Origin: Perkinsus marinus ATCC 50983
Taxonomy: Eukaryota > Perkinsozoa > Perkinsida > Perkinsidae
Direction of reading: 5' to 3'
NCBI RefSeq assembly: GCF_000006405.1
Contig: NW_003206671.1
Span: forward strand, 163,996 to 200,260
Length of the DNA stretch: 36,265 nt
Shown here: positions 20,074-31,649 of the stretch, piece after piece
Layout: the number at the start of each line of letters is the position of its first letter
Position numbering within the stretch: position 1 is the first letter of the stretch
Program-made: the position numbers and the translations under genes
The notes under the pieces: model-generated
The model's input: only the letters and a program-made list of their open reading frames with translations
Database searches by the model: none
What the model was told of the DNA's origin: nothing

Positions 20074-22971
20074 ATGACGGAATCGACTAGAGAAGATGTC
20101 TCTGCCACTACTTCGTCGGCCTCGGATGAGAGCAAGCCCGAGCGCGCTTGGCAGCCGCCTTCGTCCTCGTTCGACCCCTGGCGCGGTACTCGGATCTCCC
20201 GTCGCCGGCATGGACAGTCCATGCGGCATCTCCCAGCGCCGCCGAAGAACAGAGCGGGTGCGGACCTACCTGCTTACTCTGTTAAAGAGAAGTTGATCGA
20301 GGCTTTGAATGCTCGTAATGTCGTCCTGGTCACCGGAGCTACCGGCAGTGGTAAGACGACTCAGATCCCTCAGATGATTCTGGACGAAGCCAGATCCAAG
20401 GGTCAAGTTGTGAATATCGCTGTGACGCAGCCTAGGCAGGTTGCGGCTATCAGTGTTGCTCAGAGAGTCCGTACCGAGCGCAAGTGGGATAGCACTGGAC
20501 CTGTTGGTTACAGTGTAAGGAACAACACGAGCCTACCGAGTAGTGTGGACAGCGGTTCGATATTGTACTGTACTGAGGGCACTCTGTTGGCGCGAATGTC
20601 CGAGAACCCACTGCTCTCTGGCGTGTCCCATCTCATTCTCGATGAGGTTCATGAACGGACAAAGGAGATGGACGTTTTATTGACATTGGTGAAGACATCG
20701 CTGCTGAAGGATACAGGCATAAAAGTTATTCTGATGTCTGCCACTGCCAATGTTCGCCAGTTTATGAGCTATTTTGGTCACAAACTCATTCAGAAAGAGG
20801 TCAATTTGGTGGCGATTCCGGACACCAATTACGAGGTCAAAGACTACTATCTCGAGGACGTTTTTCAGATCCTTGACTGGGCACCAGATGACAAGGATGC
20901 TGATGATTTTGTTGATATCGGCGACAGTATGAGGTCGGAGAGAATGCCTTGCGAAGAGAAAATACCGGAGGCAAAGCTGGATCGTAATGCCGAAGATTTT
21001 TGGTCGAAGGCTGCTGCGGAGGAGTTCGATCTCACCGTACTGCCCACGCAGGTGATTGAGCAACTCTTGCTCTACATAGAGGCTCAAGAGAGTTACAATC
21101 CGAGCGAGGGTGGCGCTGTGTTGATCTTCCTTCCCGGTTTGGGAAGCATCAATAAGCTTATCCACTATGTGACTGAAGTGTCGTCAGAGCAGGCTCTCTT
21201 CAAGAGACGGTTCAACTTCATCCCTTTGCACTCCAAGACCGCTGAGCAGTACACCAACGATGTCTTCAAGGTCAATACCGATCGACGTAAGATCAAATGT
21301 GTCATCGGCACCAACATCGCGGAGACTTCTCTCACGGTCCCGGATCTCACCTACGTCATAGACTGCTGCAAGCAGAAGGTCAAGACCACTCCGACTCGTT
21401 TGGAAGTGTGTTGGACTGGGCGCTCTAACTGCATTCAACGGCGTGGCCGTGCGGGGAGAACCCATGAGGGTATCTGCTTTCACCTCATCCCGAAGATCCG
21501 GTTCAAATTCGGTTTGGCTATGAACCCAGATCCTGAGATGACCCGCATGCCGATGATTGACATTGCTCTCAATCTGCTCACTTTGGGTCGAGGTGATGCT
21601 CTCAAGTGGTTGCCAGGCTTTTGCAAGGCCATGCCTGATCCGCCCAAGCAGGAAGCCGTCCGTCTGGCTGTCTCGCAGCTACTCGCGGTGGGTGCTGTCG
21701 ATAAGAAGTCTGGTCTATTGACGGAGCTCGGTCGAACCTTGTCACGGTTCCCTGTTGGCGTCTACACTGCCCTAGGTCTGATTGCCAGCTCCATACTGTT
21801 CGACTCTGCTGAAGGCATCTACATCAGCGTCTCTTTATGTGCTCTTCTGGAGATGGAAGACATTGAGGCGAACACTCAGCGGCCTGGGGACATCGACAAC
21901 CCAAAGAAAGTCGATCCCGCGTCACTTCATCGTATGGGATGCCGAGAACTGTGGCCCGCTGAAGGCCAAATCACCACACCGTTGCCTGATCAGCTTGATC
22001 TATTGCGGTTCTATCTCGAGTGGGAGCAGGTATGGTTCGATCGGGGGGTTAGGAGCGCGAAGGAGTACTGCAAGCGACGAGATCTCAAGCACTCTAGCTT
22101 CGAGAGGGTGTGGCAGGATCGTAACGCAATGCTCGATATTCTTTGCGATCGAGGTTTAGCAGCGACTGAGCCGGCTGCCGACTTCGTACCGGGCGGCCGA
22201 TCTCCTTTCTCGGCGATTGGTGAGCATATGTACACGCTTGAATGTGTGTTGGCGGTCTTATGTGGGCCCAACTATGGTCAAGTGAGTATGAAGCGGAAAG
22301 TGGCTATCGATGTCGACCACAAGACGCTCAATTGCGGAAGCTGGTCCTCGATCGGTACGGCAAATGCTCGAGTTGTGCCGGGGCAAATGGTTCTGTATAC
22401 GCATCGACTCGATGTTTGGCCTCCGAATCAGCCGGCTCCTAGGTGCATCGCTAAGCTCATCTGCCCGATCAACACTGTCACTTTCATCCTCGGTACTTCT
22501 GTTGAACTCACGTACAAACGCCGAGAAGGAAGTATGATATTTGTTGACATCTTCGTCGACAGTCGCAAGGCATTTGGTGGTAATCTCCGCACTCAGGAGC
22601 TCCTAAGACTACGTAAACATTTCCAGCAAGCCATGGGCGGACTCGCCAAGGACTTGGCTGATGGTGGTGACGTATTGGATCCTACCAAGGAGCTCATCCG
22701 CAGGACTCGGTCGAGGATGACTCGAGCCATCAAGGGCGAGCAGCTGCTGGATTATGAGGCTGAGCTGGAGATTGTTGGCTTCCCCAAGGATGCAGCTTCG
22801 CATGCTGGGCTTATATACGGCAACCACAATGCTCCTCTCCGTGGTCCGAACAACAATCGACAGAAGCCGAAGAATGATGATGGTCATCAGAGGAAGTCAG
22901 CGCTGCCGCCAGGGCACACGGCCAAGAATAACCATCGAGGCGGGAATGCGAAGCATAGGCCTCGGGGATGA
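20074..22971 (+). CDS. DExH-box (DEAH/RHA family) helicase
   Basis: An ATP-dependent RNA helicase of superfamily 2, in one uninterrupted frame of 965 residues from the ATG at 20074 (frame remains open upstream to 20038, without ATG). Motif I is GATGSGKTTQ (about 88-97), Ia TQPRQVAA, II LILDEVHERT (about 188-196, DEVH), III MSATA (about 221), V GTNIAETSLT and VI QRRGRAGRT. A winged-helix/ratchet segment and a C-terminal OB-fold region (NCGSWSSIGTANARVVPGQM) follow. The N-terminus is Ser/Pro-rich and the C-terminus basic (NNHRGGNAKHRPRG), probably RNA-binding. DEVH and the overall order resemble the DHX36/YTHDC2/DHX57 side of the family, but I cannot fix the orthologue. The lack of introns stands out. 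Confidence 0.92.
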   Translation: MTESTREDVSATTSSASDESKPERAWQPPSSSFDPWRGTRISRRRHGQSMRHLPAPPKNRAGADLPAYSVKEKLIEALNARNVVLVTGATGSGKTTQIPQMILDEARSKGQVVNIAVTQPRQVAAISVAQRVRTERKWDSTGPVGYSVRNNTSLPSSVDSGSILYCTEGTLLARMSENPLLSGVSHLILDEVHERTKEMDVLLTLVKTSLLKDTGIKVILMSATANVRQFMSYFGHKLIQKEVNLVAIPDTNYEVKDYYLEDVFQILDWAPDDKDADDFVDIGDSMRSERMPCEEKIPEAKLDRNAEDFWSKAAAEEFDLTVLPTQVIEQLLLYIEAQESYNPSEGGAVLIFLPGLGSINKLIHYVTEVSSEQALFKRRFNFIPLHSKTAEQYTNDVFKVNTDRRKIKCVIGTNIAETSLTVPDLTYVIDCCKQKVKTTPTRLEVCWTGRSNCIQRRGRAGRTHEGICFHLIPKIRFKFGLAMNPDPEMTRMPMIDIALNLLTLGRGDALKWLPGFCKAMPDPPKQEAVRLAVSQLLAVGAVDKKSGLLTELGRTLSRFPVGVYTALGLIASSILFDSAEGIYISVSLCALLEMEDIEANTQRPGDIDNPKKVDPASLHRMGCRELWPAEGQITTPLPDQLDLLRFYLEWEQVWFDRGVRSAKEYCKRRDLKHSSFERVWQDRNAMLDILCDRGLAATEPAADFVPGGRSPFSAIGEHMYTLECVLAVLCGPNYGQVSMKRKVAIDVDHKTLNCGSWSSIGTANARVVPGQMVLYTHRLDVWPPNQPAPRCIAKLICPINTVTFILGTSVELTYKRREGSMIFVDIFVDSRKAFGGNLRTQELLRLRKHFQQAMGGLAKDLADGGDVLDPTKELIRRTRSRMTRAIKGEQLLDYEAELEIVGFPKDAASHAGLIYGNHNAPLRGPNNNRQKPKNDDGHQRKSALPPGHTAKNNHRGGNAKHRPRG

Positions 22972-23317
22972 TTCCTTGTACCGCCTACTGTACTATCATA
23001 CCACTGTTATATCTGGTAGCATCATCACTGTCTCCTCGTTTTCATTTCGGTCTCATTCAAGAACGTGTTGAGTTTATATCAATGAATAGCAAGTATCGAT
23101 CGTAAACCAACATCATTGGACACTATTCCCTCGAATGGAATTGACTACTAAGCACATGTTTCCAATTTGCCGACACTAATTAACGCATGACCATAATATG
23201 AATGGGAAACTTGACGTATTGGTAAAGCTCATACTGAGGCAGTTTGCGTGCGGTCTTCATCGCTTATGGTGCTTGCTAGGGCCTGCGAATTGGTACGATG
23301 GATGGTGAGAAGCTAAT
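22972..23317. other. Intergenic region between convergent genes
   Basis: Sits between two converging 3' ends. I see no coding, RNA or repeat feature. Confidence 0.5.
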
Positions 23318-25603
23318 CTACTCGATAAAGTAATCACCTTCAGGAGATTTTTGTTTCCGCTTTCTGCCCTCCTGAGTAGACTTTGGCTCCTCTACCTCGT
23401 CCTCATCAAAGTCACCGAAGTCTCCCTCACTCGAGCCGTCACTTTCATCGAGCTCATCCAGCCCGTCTTCCTCATCATCTTCTCCATCGTCTACAACCTC
23501 CCCATCTGACGAGCCGCTACCCTCCTCGCCATCATCAGATTGGTCGTCTGAATACAAACGAACTCTGCAATGTAAATTTGTGTAAAAAAGGGGATAATGT
23601 GAATGAAAAAATAGGGAATAGGAATAATTGATCGTCATCAGGGACGACGATAAGAAATATAAGACTCAGAATTCCTGCACAACGATCCTTCCGTCGGGGA
23701 ACAGAAAGCAACTGCTTACCATCATCGGTTGCAACATCAGCAGATTGGAGTGGTAGGATGGCCGTGAGCTTCTGCTTGAGGTAAACCTTGCACACTTGCC
23801 GCTTGCCGCGGTACACATAGGCGAACCGCCCAAGACCACAAACGAATATGAGATCTCCCAAAGTAACAATGCCGCGGATTGAACCCATGACTCCTGATAA
23901 TCCCCGGACAAACGGCAGCATCGACTTGGCATACTTCAGATGGGCCATCCTGCCAGCTGAGGAGAGAACAATCCAAGGACGACAAATACAAGTGAATGGA
24001 CAGAAACCATACCATAGTCGAGCGACGAATATTCTATTACAAATCACAAGACTGATGGGGAATCTCCGAGTAGAAGCGCTAAAGAAGTCCTTCCACGAGA
24101 TGAAGACCGTAACGCTATAGATGCAAGGCCGAGGCATTTCCTACGAACCCACCTTTCCCGGCTCCCTCGGGCGTCTCTATCTCGTCGCGAGACACCAACT
24201 CCAGAATCTTTCTCGTGCTCAGAGCCATCAGCGTGCCGACAGTGTCACCGACATAGAGCAGCTCGGTCGACGGATCATGGTGCATACGAGTAACCGGTCG
24301 GCCCCTACATAGACGATGATAGCAGTGTAGTGCACCAACGGCTCCTCACTTGGTAATCGATTGCCCCGTAGCATGACTAGACATCTCCGTAACAAAGGTC
24401 AACGGCAGCTCAAGCAGTGGACGCCGACGGGCCCTGGAGGAAGTCAGATGCGGCAGCCTTCAACCCGACCGCGACATCACCGTGCAGAGATGAAATTCCG
24501 AAATATCACGTCTTCGATCAATGAAAGCGGCCTCAAAGATTTCCGATAAGATGATTACCCTTCTCCCTCCTTCACTGCATAGACTCTGATTTTCCCTTGG
24601 GTATCCGCCATAACCACACACTCTGGACTCAGCCATTCGATTGCCGTGACGTCGAATTCGACCTATACAACACGACTGCCTCATTAATAAGTCCGTCCTT
24701 GTTCCGTGAACGAGAAGAGCCATTTGAGGCCTCCGATTCATATATACAGTAGAGCTAATGACCGCGCGGGCGACCAGTGCTGTGACCAGAATATGACCTT
24801 CAGATCGTATTTTGAATCCTGGACGTTTCTTCCTCGCCACAGCGTCTTGCCCTCTCGATCCATCAACCTTGGATTCGCGCCCTCCGAGGAAACCATCATC
24901 ACATGCTTGTGGTCACTACCAGGACGTACAGCGCAGACCTGAGTACATACAATCTGCACTCAGAAACATAGGCACACGAGATACGCACCTTGACAGCTGA
25001 GCTCAGGGAACTCCTTGATGACTGAGCGGACTCTTCTTCCCTGCCATCATCCGCTACAGTGAGCCACGTACCGTCACCGCTAATGAACTGAGGAGGATAC
25101 GTTGATAGGCATGCGTCCGCGGAAGTCGCGAAAGGTGTCCGCGCCCCACCCATCCCCTTCCACAGCCCGAACGTCAGTACCGATAATTTGCCGTCCTCCC
25201 AGTAGGCCGTCTTGACGTCATCACTGGTCTGCCACGTCTTGAGCACTGTCCATGCATCCCCAATGGTATTATCGACAAGCTCGATTCGACCGCATGATCG
25301 AACCACTGCGAATCGAGTCTCCTCTCCCGCGGCACATGCCTAAGAGCAATTAGCCTCGACTACCATGAGCCTGTTTTTGAGGGGCCTCCGTTAAAGTTGA
25401 TCCTGCTAATGCCGACGCACTTATCGAATGACCCATCACAAATGCAGAGGAAAATAAGAACTTTCAGGCGCACCCCATACTACCCATGCGAGGTGTGTGA
25501 CGGCCTCGCCTAGGGCTTGTGAGCCCATCTTCCGGCCGAGCTTCTGCTCAGCTCCGAGAACTTCCTTCACGAGGCCTGTGTCATCTCCAACCACGAAACG
25601 CAT
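23318..25603 (-). CDS. WDR74/Nsa1-like ribosome-biogenesis protein
   Basis: A WD40-propeller factor of 60S pre-ribosome maturation in the nucleolus (WDR74 in animals, Nsa1 in yeast). It starts at 25603 with MRFVVGDDTGLVKEVLGA and VTHLAWV. Later exons include SCGRIELVDNTIGDAW, KTAYWEDGKLSVLTFG, EGANPRLMDREGKTLWRGRN (equivalent to the WDR74 GG.EN.LK.WD...RAKNV region), TSELLYVGDTVGTLMAL-like sequence near 24260-24220, and GLSGVMGSIRGIVTLGD with VCGLGRFAYVY and KVYLKQKLTAIL. Those last three align with the GLAGSVRGL / SCGLDRVLRIH / KVYLKSQLNCLL blocks of WDR74. The tail is strongly acidic (Asp/Glu/Ser), then basic GRKRKQKSPEGDYFIE, stop at 23318. The individual introns are only partly resolved. 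Confidence 0.82.
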
Positions 25604-25671
25604 TGTGGGAATAAGGCAAAGCTGAGAGAGGCTCGGTATTTTGCATAGAGCGTTGCGGGGAATTTTTTAAT

Positions 25672-25735
25672 GAAAAAGCTGTCGGCGGGTGGAATTGAAC
25701 CCGGGATCTCCGAATGGTTAACGCTCCGCGATAAC
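25672..25735 (-). other. tRNA-like (Pol III A/B-box-like) sequence, probably degenerate
   Basis: On the minus strand GGTTCAATTCC matches the B-box consensus. It is preceded by GAGTTATCGCGGAGCG, which is D-arm/A-box-like, and followed within about 15 nt by a T5 run that could end Pol III transcription. T-stem and acceptor pairing fail, so this is not a functional tRNA as drawn. A tRNA pseudogene or tRNA-derived SINE fragment is likely. It lies between the divergent starts of the WDR74-like and GalNAc-transferase genes. Confidence 0.4.
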
Positions 25736-25797
25736 TCGCTCACGTCGCGTCTCACAGCATTTCATGGAGGAAGTCGCGAAGAAGAGTCTCCTATACA

Positions 25798-28700
25798 ATG
25801 AGGCCGCTGAGTCGCCATTCGTTGTCAGGGTCTCTTCCCAAGATGGCCTCTCCGAAGTCCTCTTCTCGGGCATCACATAAGCCCCATAATCCTCGCGCTC
25901 GGCGGGCGGCTTACTACAGAGTTGGCCTTCTATGCATACCTCCAATTCTAGTATCGCTCCTTATTTATGGAAGTAGTGCACTTGTACTGGTGACTGTAGT
26001 GGCTGCAGCGGCCTCCGTTTTGTTCGACGTGGTCCGTCACAAGACCAGGTTCGTACCTTTTCCCGTCTATCTCATCGCAGTATGGGCTTTGCAACTCTGT
26101 GTCGTTGTTTTTCTATCGCGCCAGGGATGGGCCACTTCGGGGGTAATAGCCAATCCCCTCGCTGGTGTCTCGGCGGGTGACATCAACCCCAAGGCTCTGA
26201 GAGGGCCTGACGCCCAGGTGCCCACCGCTGCCGATGAGGAATACGGCATTCTCATCGAGACTACGCTGGACGAAAATGGTCAACACCCTCCTGTCGATCC
26301 TTCCCAATACCCAACCACGATCAAGACCATCTCAGTCGTTCTGGCGGCCCATAACGAGCAGAAGTATATAGAGCGCACTTGTGAGTCTATATACGCGGAG
26401 ACACCGGCTGACATACTCAAGGAAATCATTGTGGTGGACGACGCTTCAGAGCCACCATTGAGGAGGTATTTGAAGAACTTCCCTGAAGTTAAGGTGATTC
26501 GACACACTACCCGTCAAGGCTTGATCAGAAGCAAGACGGATGGTGCCAATGCAGCCACTGGTGATATGGTAAGAAAGTCGACGCCCTAGGGTTTGCACCA
26601 ACCAATGGATTAATGATCAGGTCGTGTTTCTTGACGCTCATGTCAAGCCAGACCCCAACTGGGCACAGCCGCTTATCAAGCATGCCAATGTCAATTACAA
26701 GCGAGTTGTGGTGCCGGTCATTCCTGTACTTAACGGCGACGATTGGCTGGTGAGGCGTGATGGCACTTCCCTTTGAGTTCTCTGTCGGTCATCCCTGTAG
26801 GTCCATGATAACAGCGCAGGGAGTAAAATGATGTTCGACTGGGGGCTTGGCTTCAACTGGTTTGAAGACGACAATGACTTGGTAGTAACACTTTTCAGAC
26901 TTGGGACTGTATCGGGCTCCATCAGGTGCCTATTATGTCTGGTGGTTTACTGGGTATCACTAAGCGGTGGTGGTATGAGAGTGGTGAGTATGATAATGGC
27001 ATGCTCATGTGGGGTGGTGAGAACATAGTAATACCGGTGCCATGGGACGATTCTGCCTTACTCCATTCGACGGGCCTGATTTCGAACGGCTATTCAGAAA
27101 CTGTCGTGTATTTATTTTTCTTGAGTGTGAAACTATGGTTGTCTTTTACCTTGCATTTCCTTGATGATCTCAGGAACAATCTATTCGAGTCTGGCTGTGC
27201 GGTGGAGAGATATATGTTGCTCGCGATTCGAGAGTGGCTCATGTATTAACGGGGGGCATCGGGATACTTGGTCGGGGCGTCTGTCGTTGGCTAGCTTTGT
27301 ACACTACAGGACATACGTCCCTGAACAGCTTATAGACAACGCGACGAAGTGGAGGGCTGGCGAATTCATATATTGAGTTTATTCCGCTCGGGACCAGTCT
27401 ATGCTGACTGCCATCTGATTCTGGTGGACAGCAGATGTGAATTCAGTCGGAATGCGATCCGTATTTCATCACAGTACCCTGCGCTTGCGTGTTGATAATA
27501 ATGCCTCGTCATTCCAGGTTGTCGCTCGTGGATTTGACAGTTTTTCTATCAGGTTTTCCGACCGAGCTTCCCGTACAAAATTGACAACACCCAAGTCTAC
27601 TATAATAAGATTCGTACTGTCGAGGTTTGGTTCGACGACTACAAGGATTACTTCTATTCAGCGGATCCTTATGCGAGTACTGAGTGCGGGCTCGGGAGCA
27701 TTCTTCAGCGATTCTGCACTTTGGGTCCAACGAAAACGAACTACTAGCTTTCGCAATACTTTTCGAGGTCATCATAGGAGAATTTAAGGGAGCTCGCACT
27801 TACGAATTTGGATTTGCAATTTTAGATAGCACATGAACCCAGATGGATCTTCGTAGAGTGAAGTTTTTATTGGACGACTTGTCAAAACTCGTTAGTTGTG
27901 AGCGAGTGAGTATTTTTGCTGTTCAGAGAGTTTGCGACAAAAGGCATTAGCAAATGGGATTGAGGATCGTCTGCAATTTAAGAAGGATATGCAGTGCAAG
28001 CCGTTCCAGTATTTCGTGGATAAATTCCACAAGGTAATGTAGGGATAGAACTCCAGTGTTTGTGGTCATTGAAAGTGTCCTTGCACGGGCTTGGTATTGG
28101 GGAATGTGGTGGAGGGCAGAAAATGTCTGATCATTGCGTGGAAATTCCTGGTCGATATTATGCTCATTTATTGATAATTTTGCGAGAACTGTATAGAAAA
28201 ACAAGTGGGAGGAACGGCATCCACGTAGATAGAGACAGTACTATGCTCCCTGCTTATCAGCAGCTTAACCGAGACTGCTAATGTTAGTTCGTTATTGAAC
28301 TCGACTATGCATGTGCTGTGTAGGTCTTCGAGATGAAGGGCATGCTGCCATCTGAAGCGTATCTTATCAAGGACGAGAAGTCTGGCTTATGTGTATCATC
28401 CGGCGGTCGTGATGGAGATAAGATGGTCTTGAGGACATGTGACGACAAGGATCAGTAATGAAGAGGACTAAATGAGCTTCGCTCCGCTCACACTATTTGG
28501 CAGTTCATGTCATTGATGCGATTCTCAGGAAGCAACGGTGGAATGACAATCCGGGGAGTGCTATTCGGAACCAAGAAACGGAGATGTGTATTGACGCTAA
28601 TGCTGGCGAGCCGGAAAAACAAGGGATGGCGTTGATAACGTAGTGATCCTCTGAGACCTCTGAGTTGTCCAGGGAGTGGTATGGGGTGCAATGTAGGGGG

Positions 28701-29220
28701 ACCTCTCAGGTATTACTGTATGATGAAGAATAAGAACCAGGACTTCAAAGTTGCAGATGGAATGGTAGGAAATTCCTGCTGGTGGTCAGATAAAAGTGGC
28801 ATTGCTCCAGATACAATGGCAAGGCTGGTGTGCAGTAGCGGAGCCTGTTGTTGGAGCCACGCTGACATTGACGACATGCTCCTCGGGGTTCCTTCGAAGT
28901 GAGTCGGCTTGGGCGTGCAGTGGGTGGAGAGCTTCTAATCTCATCAATATTTATATGACTTTTGTGAGAGACATTTTCGTCTAACAATATGTAATGGACG
29001 GAAATTTGGTACTTCGACAAAATGCAGAGAACTTCGGCGATGATGCTGTAGTTCAGACAAATTAGTACGGTGGGAAGTGTCAGGAATAATTCAGTGTCTA
29101 GCAGTTCCTACTCTCGCATGCTATTGTGATGTAGTTCTGTACTTTGAGTTTTTCAGGTCGAGAAAACAATTTCGTGATCGTCGACAAAAAGAAGATGGAG
29201 GCGAGGAAAGGGGACCGGTC
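25798..29220 (+). CDS. Polypeptide N-acetylgalactosaminyltransferase (GT27)
   Basis: Starts mucin-type O-glycosylation by moving GalNAc from UDP-GalNAc to Ser/Thr in the Golgi. From the ATG at 25798 (a second ATG is at 25843), three hydrophobic segments at about residues 41-58, 59-77 and 87-106 precede the catalytic domain. Exon 1 ends at 26568; exon 2 is 26621-26749. Catalytic blocks are SVVLAAHNEQ, IIVVDDAS, VFLDAHVKPDPNW (the DxH metal site), FDWGLGFNW, PIMSGGLLGITKRWW, MLMWGGEN, IRVWLCGGEIYVA and VEVWFDDYKDYFY. CKPFQYFVDKFHK ends the catalytic part. A ricin-type lectin domain follows (GLCVSSGGRDGDKMVLRTC, near 28386; TEMCIDANAGEPEK, near 28579). The last exon is uncertain: NNFVIVDKKKMEARKGDRS near 29165-29224 is one candidate. 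Confidence 0.88.
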
Positions 29221-29389
29221 GTGACTTGCTTACGTCGCCTAGTACTTGTTGGCGATACCACTGGGGATGTGCAACTGTGAAACAACTATCATTACCGTTG
29301 AGACTAGTTTTATACCGTTGGAGCTATGCGTTGAATGTGCTGTAAATCGGCTCATGGGAGTCCACTTTGTGATTTAGTTTTCATCTTCT

Positions 29390-31325
29390 ATGGACAATCC
29401 GAGGACAGAGAAAGCTGCTGATGCAGGTGATTGCTGCCGATGACGACGGTTAAAGTGGAGTATGTTCTTTAGTGTTTCAGTGGTGGGCTCGTTAGGTGGC
29501 CAGCTGGGCGCCCTGCAATCGCACTTGCTCAGAAACCCTGATGTATGAGTATGTCTTGATCTGGTTGGTAGGATAGTGTTCACGAAGGTGCTGGGCCAAA
29601 TGCTGAATGCACCGGTGATGCAGACGATGTTGCACAATCCGGACATGCTGAGGAGCTTGGCAATGCATAGCTGTATTGCATGGCGTAGGGCATCATCGTT
29701 ATTGCAGATCTCCATGAACCGACAAATGAGGGGTCTAATGGATGAGAATCCGGAACTGGAGAGGATGATTTTTGTAGTTGTCTTTTTTCAGACTTTTTAG
29801 CGAGCGAAACTGGTCCAGTTTAGGATCCAAAAATATTGAAGACATCTACAGATGCATTCCAAGATCCGTCGGCTGTACGCGAGCTGATCAGCAACATGGA
29901 GACTGCTGTGGCTAACGTCAATGAAACCGTCACAGGAGGATATCAGAGTCTACGAGATCTGCACCGGGAGCTCCTCAGTGGTGATAAATGCCGCGAAAAT
30001 TGTCTGAGTCTTCGGCTGGTATTTTCAGGCGATGAGGTACCGCCCCAGATCAGGAGAGCAAGGTGATAATGTAAAGCAGGTTTGCTGTTTTAGCAATTGG
30101 AATCGTTTATGTAGCCGTTGGTCCTTTGGCAATCACTCATGCTTCAGAGAGGCAAGCGGCCAGCTCGGAAAGTCCAGCAAGTTATCTAAGTCGCCAGAGT
30201 GGGCCGAGACGTTCGATCCGTCGGCAATGGCCGCTATGATGCAGGTAACGATGATTCTATTCATGCTAGGACTTGTATGTAGTATGTTGTAACATTTACT
30301 AACTTGACTTTAGTACAGAAATGCTTTTCTGGGTAAGTTCTGAGGGTGACCATCGTGTTCGCAGGATCCCGACATGCATCAGTTGATGGCTTCAGTCTTT
30401 CGAGGTATGGAGAACGCTCATAAGTTCGGGGCTGGTACTAATGATGAGGGTAGTAGTTATTCAGCTCATTCACGATGGAGTGACAAAGTTGATCAGTGAT
30501 ATTAGTCAGCAGGAATGGTGAATCTGCACAAGAGCTGTATGCAGTCTTGCAGGTAGTAGCGATACGTCGCTAAAGCCATTCTGTGAAGTCAGCTTACTCA
30601 AGCACATGTTCGATTCGCAGACATTGCAGGTGTCGCTGGTACTGCTCTCCGCTGCATGGTAGTCTTCGTCGTTTCAGAGTATGTCTAGATTGGAGGAGTG
30701 CATAGAGTTGCTTGTGGGAAAGCACAACCCTGTCGTGGGTAGTAGGGACCGTCCTGATGACGCTTGTCGGTGAGATTTCTGTTTCAGGAGCAATGACGGA
30801 GAAAACGGAGAAGATTGGGCCGAAGCTCAGTGGTCTTTCGCTGGGATCGCCAGCAGCGAACTTCTCCCAAGTGAGTCGAATGATACATTTTGTGAGAGAA
30901 CGCTCGTTGGTTCTCCCCGCGTCGTGCGCAGTTCTTGGCCCGCTCCTGAACTAGCTCCTGTAACGGCTCTTCATGAGCTATAATAGCTGTTGAAATGGGT
31001 TCTGCTCCGTCAGCATGCGTCGAACAGAAACCTACTATACTGACATGCACTGGTCGCTTTTTCAGTCATTTGCGAGCTTTATAGAGGCTCAGTGTGGAAA
31101 TCCCGAGGTTTTGTACAGAGTTCAGCTGATTGCATTGGAACGCGCGGGATTTAACGACGTCGACAAGAATGTTGCGGCTCTTAAGAGGGGTACGGTGGTT
31201 CTATTGAGTATATGGCTTCCCGATGTATCGTGTCAGCTGATGGTAACGTGAATCGAGCGATCGACTTGCTCATATCACATGTCAGTGATCCCAGTGTGGG
31301 ACTCAACCATGAGGAAGATTGTTGA
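29390..31325 (+). CDS. Ubiquilin/Dsk2-like protein (STI1 repeats + UBA)
   Basis: A shuttle factor carrying ubiquitylated clients to the proteasome. Candidate start MDNPRTEKAADA at 29390 joins across a gtgatt/tttcag intron to VVGSLGGQLGALQSHLLRN. STI1-type sequence follows: KVLGQMLNAPVMQTMLHNP, NRQMRGLMDENPELERMI, then SAVRELISNMETAVANVN and TGGYQSLRDLHRELLS (family form: MREMMRNQDRALSNLES.PGGYNALRR). Further exons hold EWAETFDPSAMAAMMQ and DPDMHQLMASVFRGMENAHK. The C-terminus is a UBA domain, VQLIALERAGFNDVDKNVAA then ADGNVNRAIDLLISH, with stop at 31323-31325. I find no ubiquitin-like domain upstream, which ubiquilins normally have. One early junction (about 29538-29570) does not fit a GT-AG intron in phase. 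Confidence 0.75.
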
Positions 31326-31649
31326 TATTTTTCTGAAGGCGCACGTTGAGTTCAGTCGGGCTGGTATACTCTAACTCTACGAGATACCGTATAGCTTTCG
31401 GAAATCTGGTTGGTGGGCAGAAGATGTTTTTTGGAGGTACAAAGACGCTCATAGGCGGAATGGTACCATGTTGAAGGGAATAGACACGCTCACTTCTTGA
31501 AGCTGCATAGGTCATGATTACGTGCGAGTTCCTGTCGAGGCCTCTAATAGGAGGCTACAGTCTCAGCGTCGTCCTCGGGTGATGGTCGTCGTTTAGGCGA
31601 CACATATAGGGATATCCTTGCTAGGTAGTTTTGTGTGGGGACAGTACCA
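31326..31649. other. Intergenic region
   Basis: Short spacer between two same-strand genes. I see no additional feature. Confidence 0.5.

Noticed and set aside
20677-21165. 162-codon minus-strand frame within the helicase
   Set aside because: Lies opposite conserved helicase motifs, so it is a reading-frame shadow.
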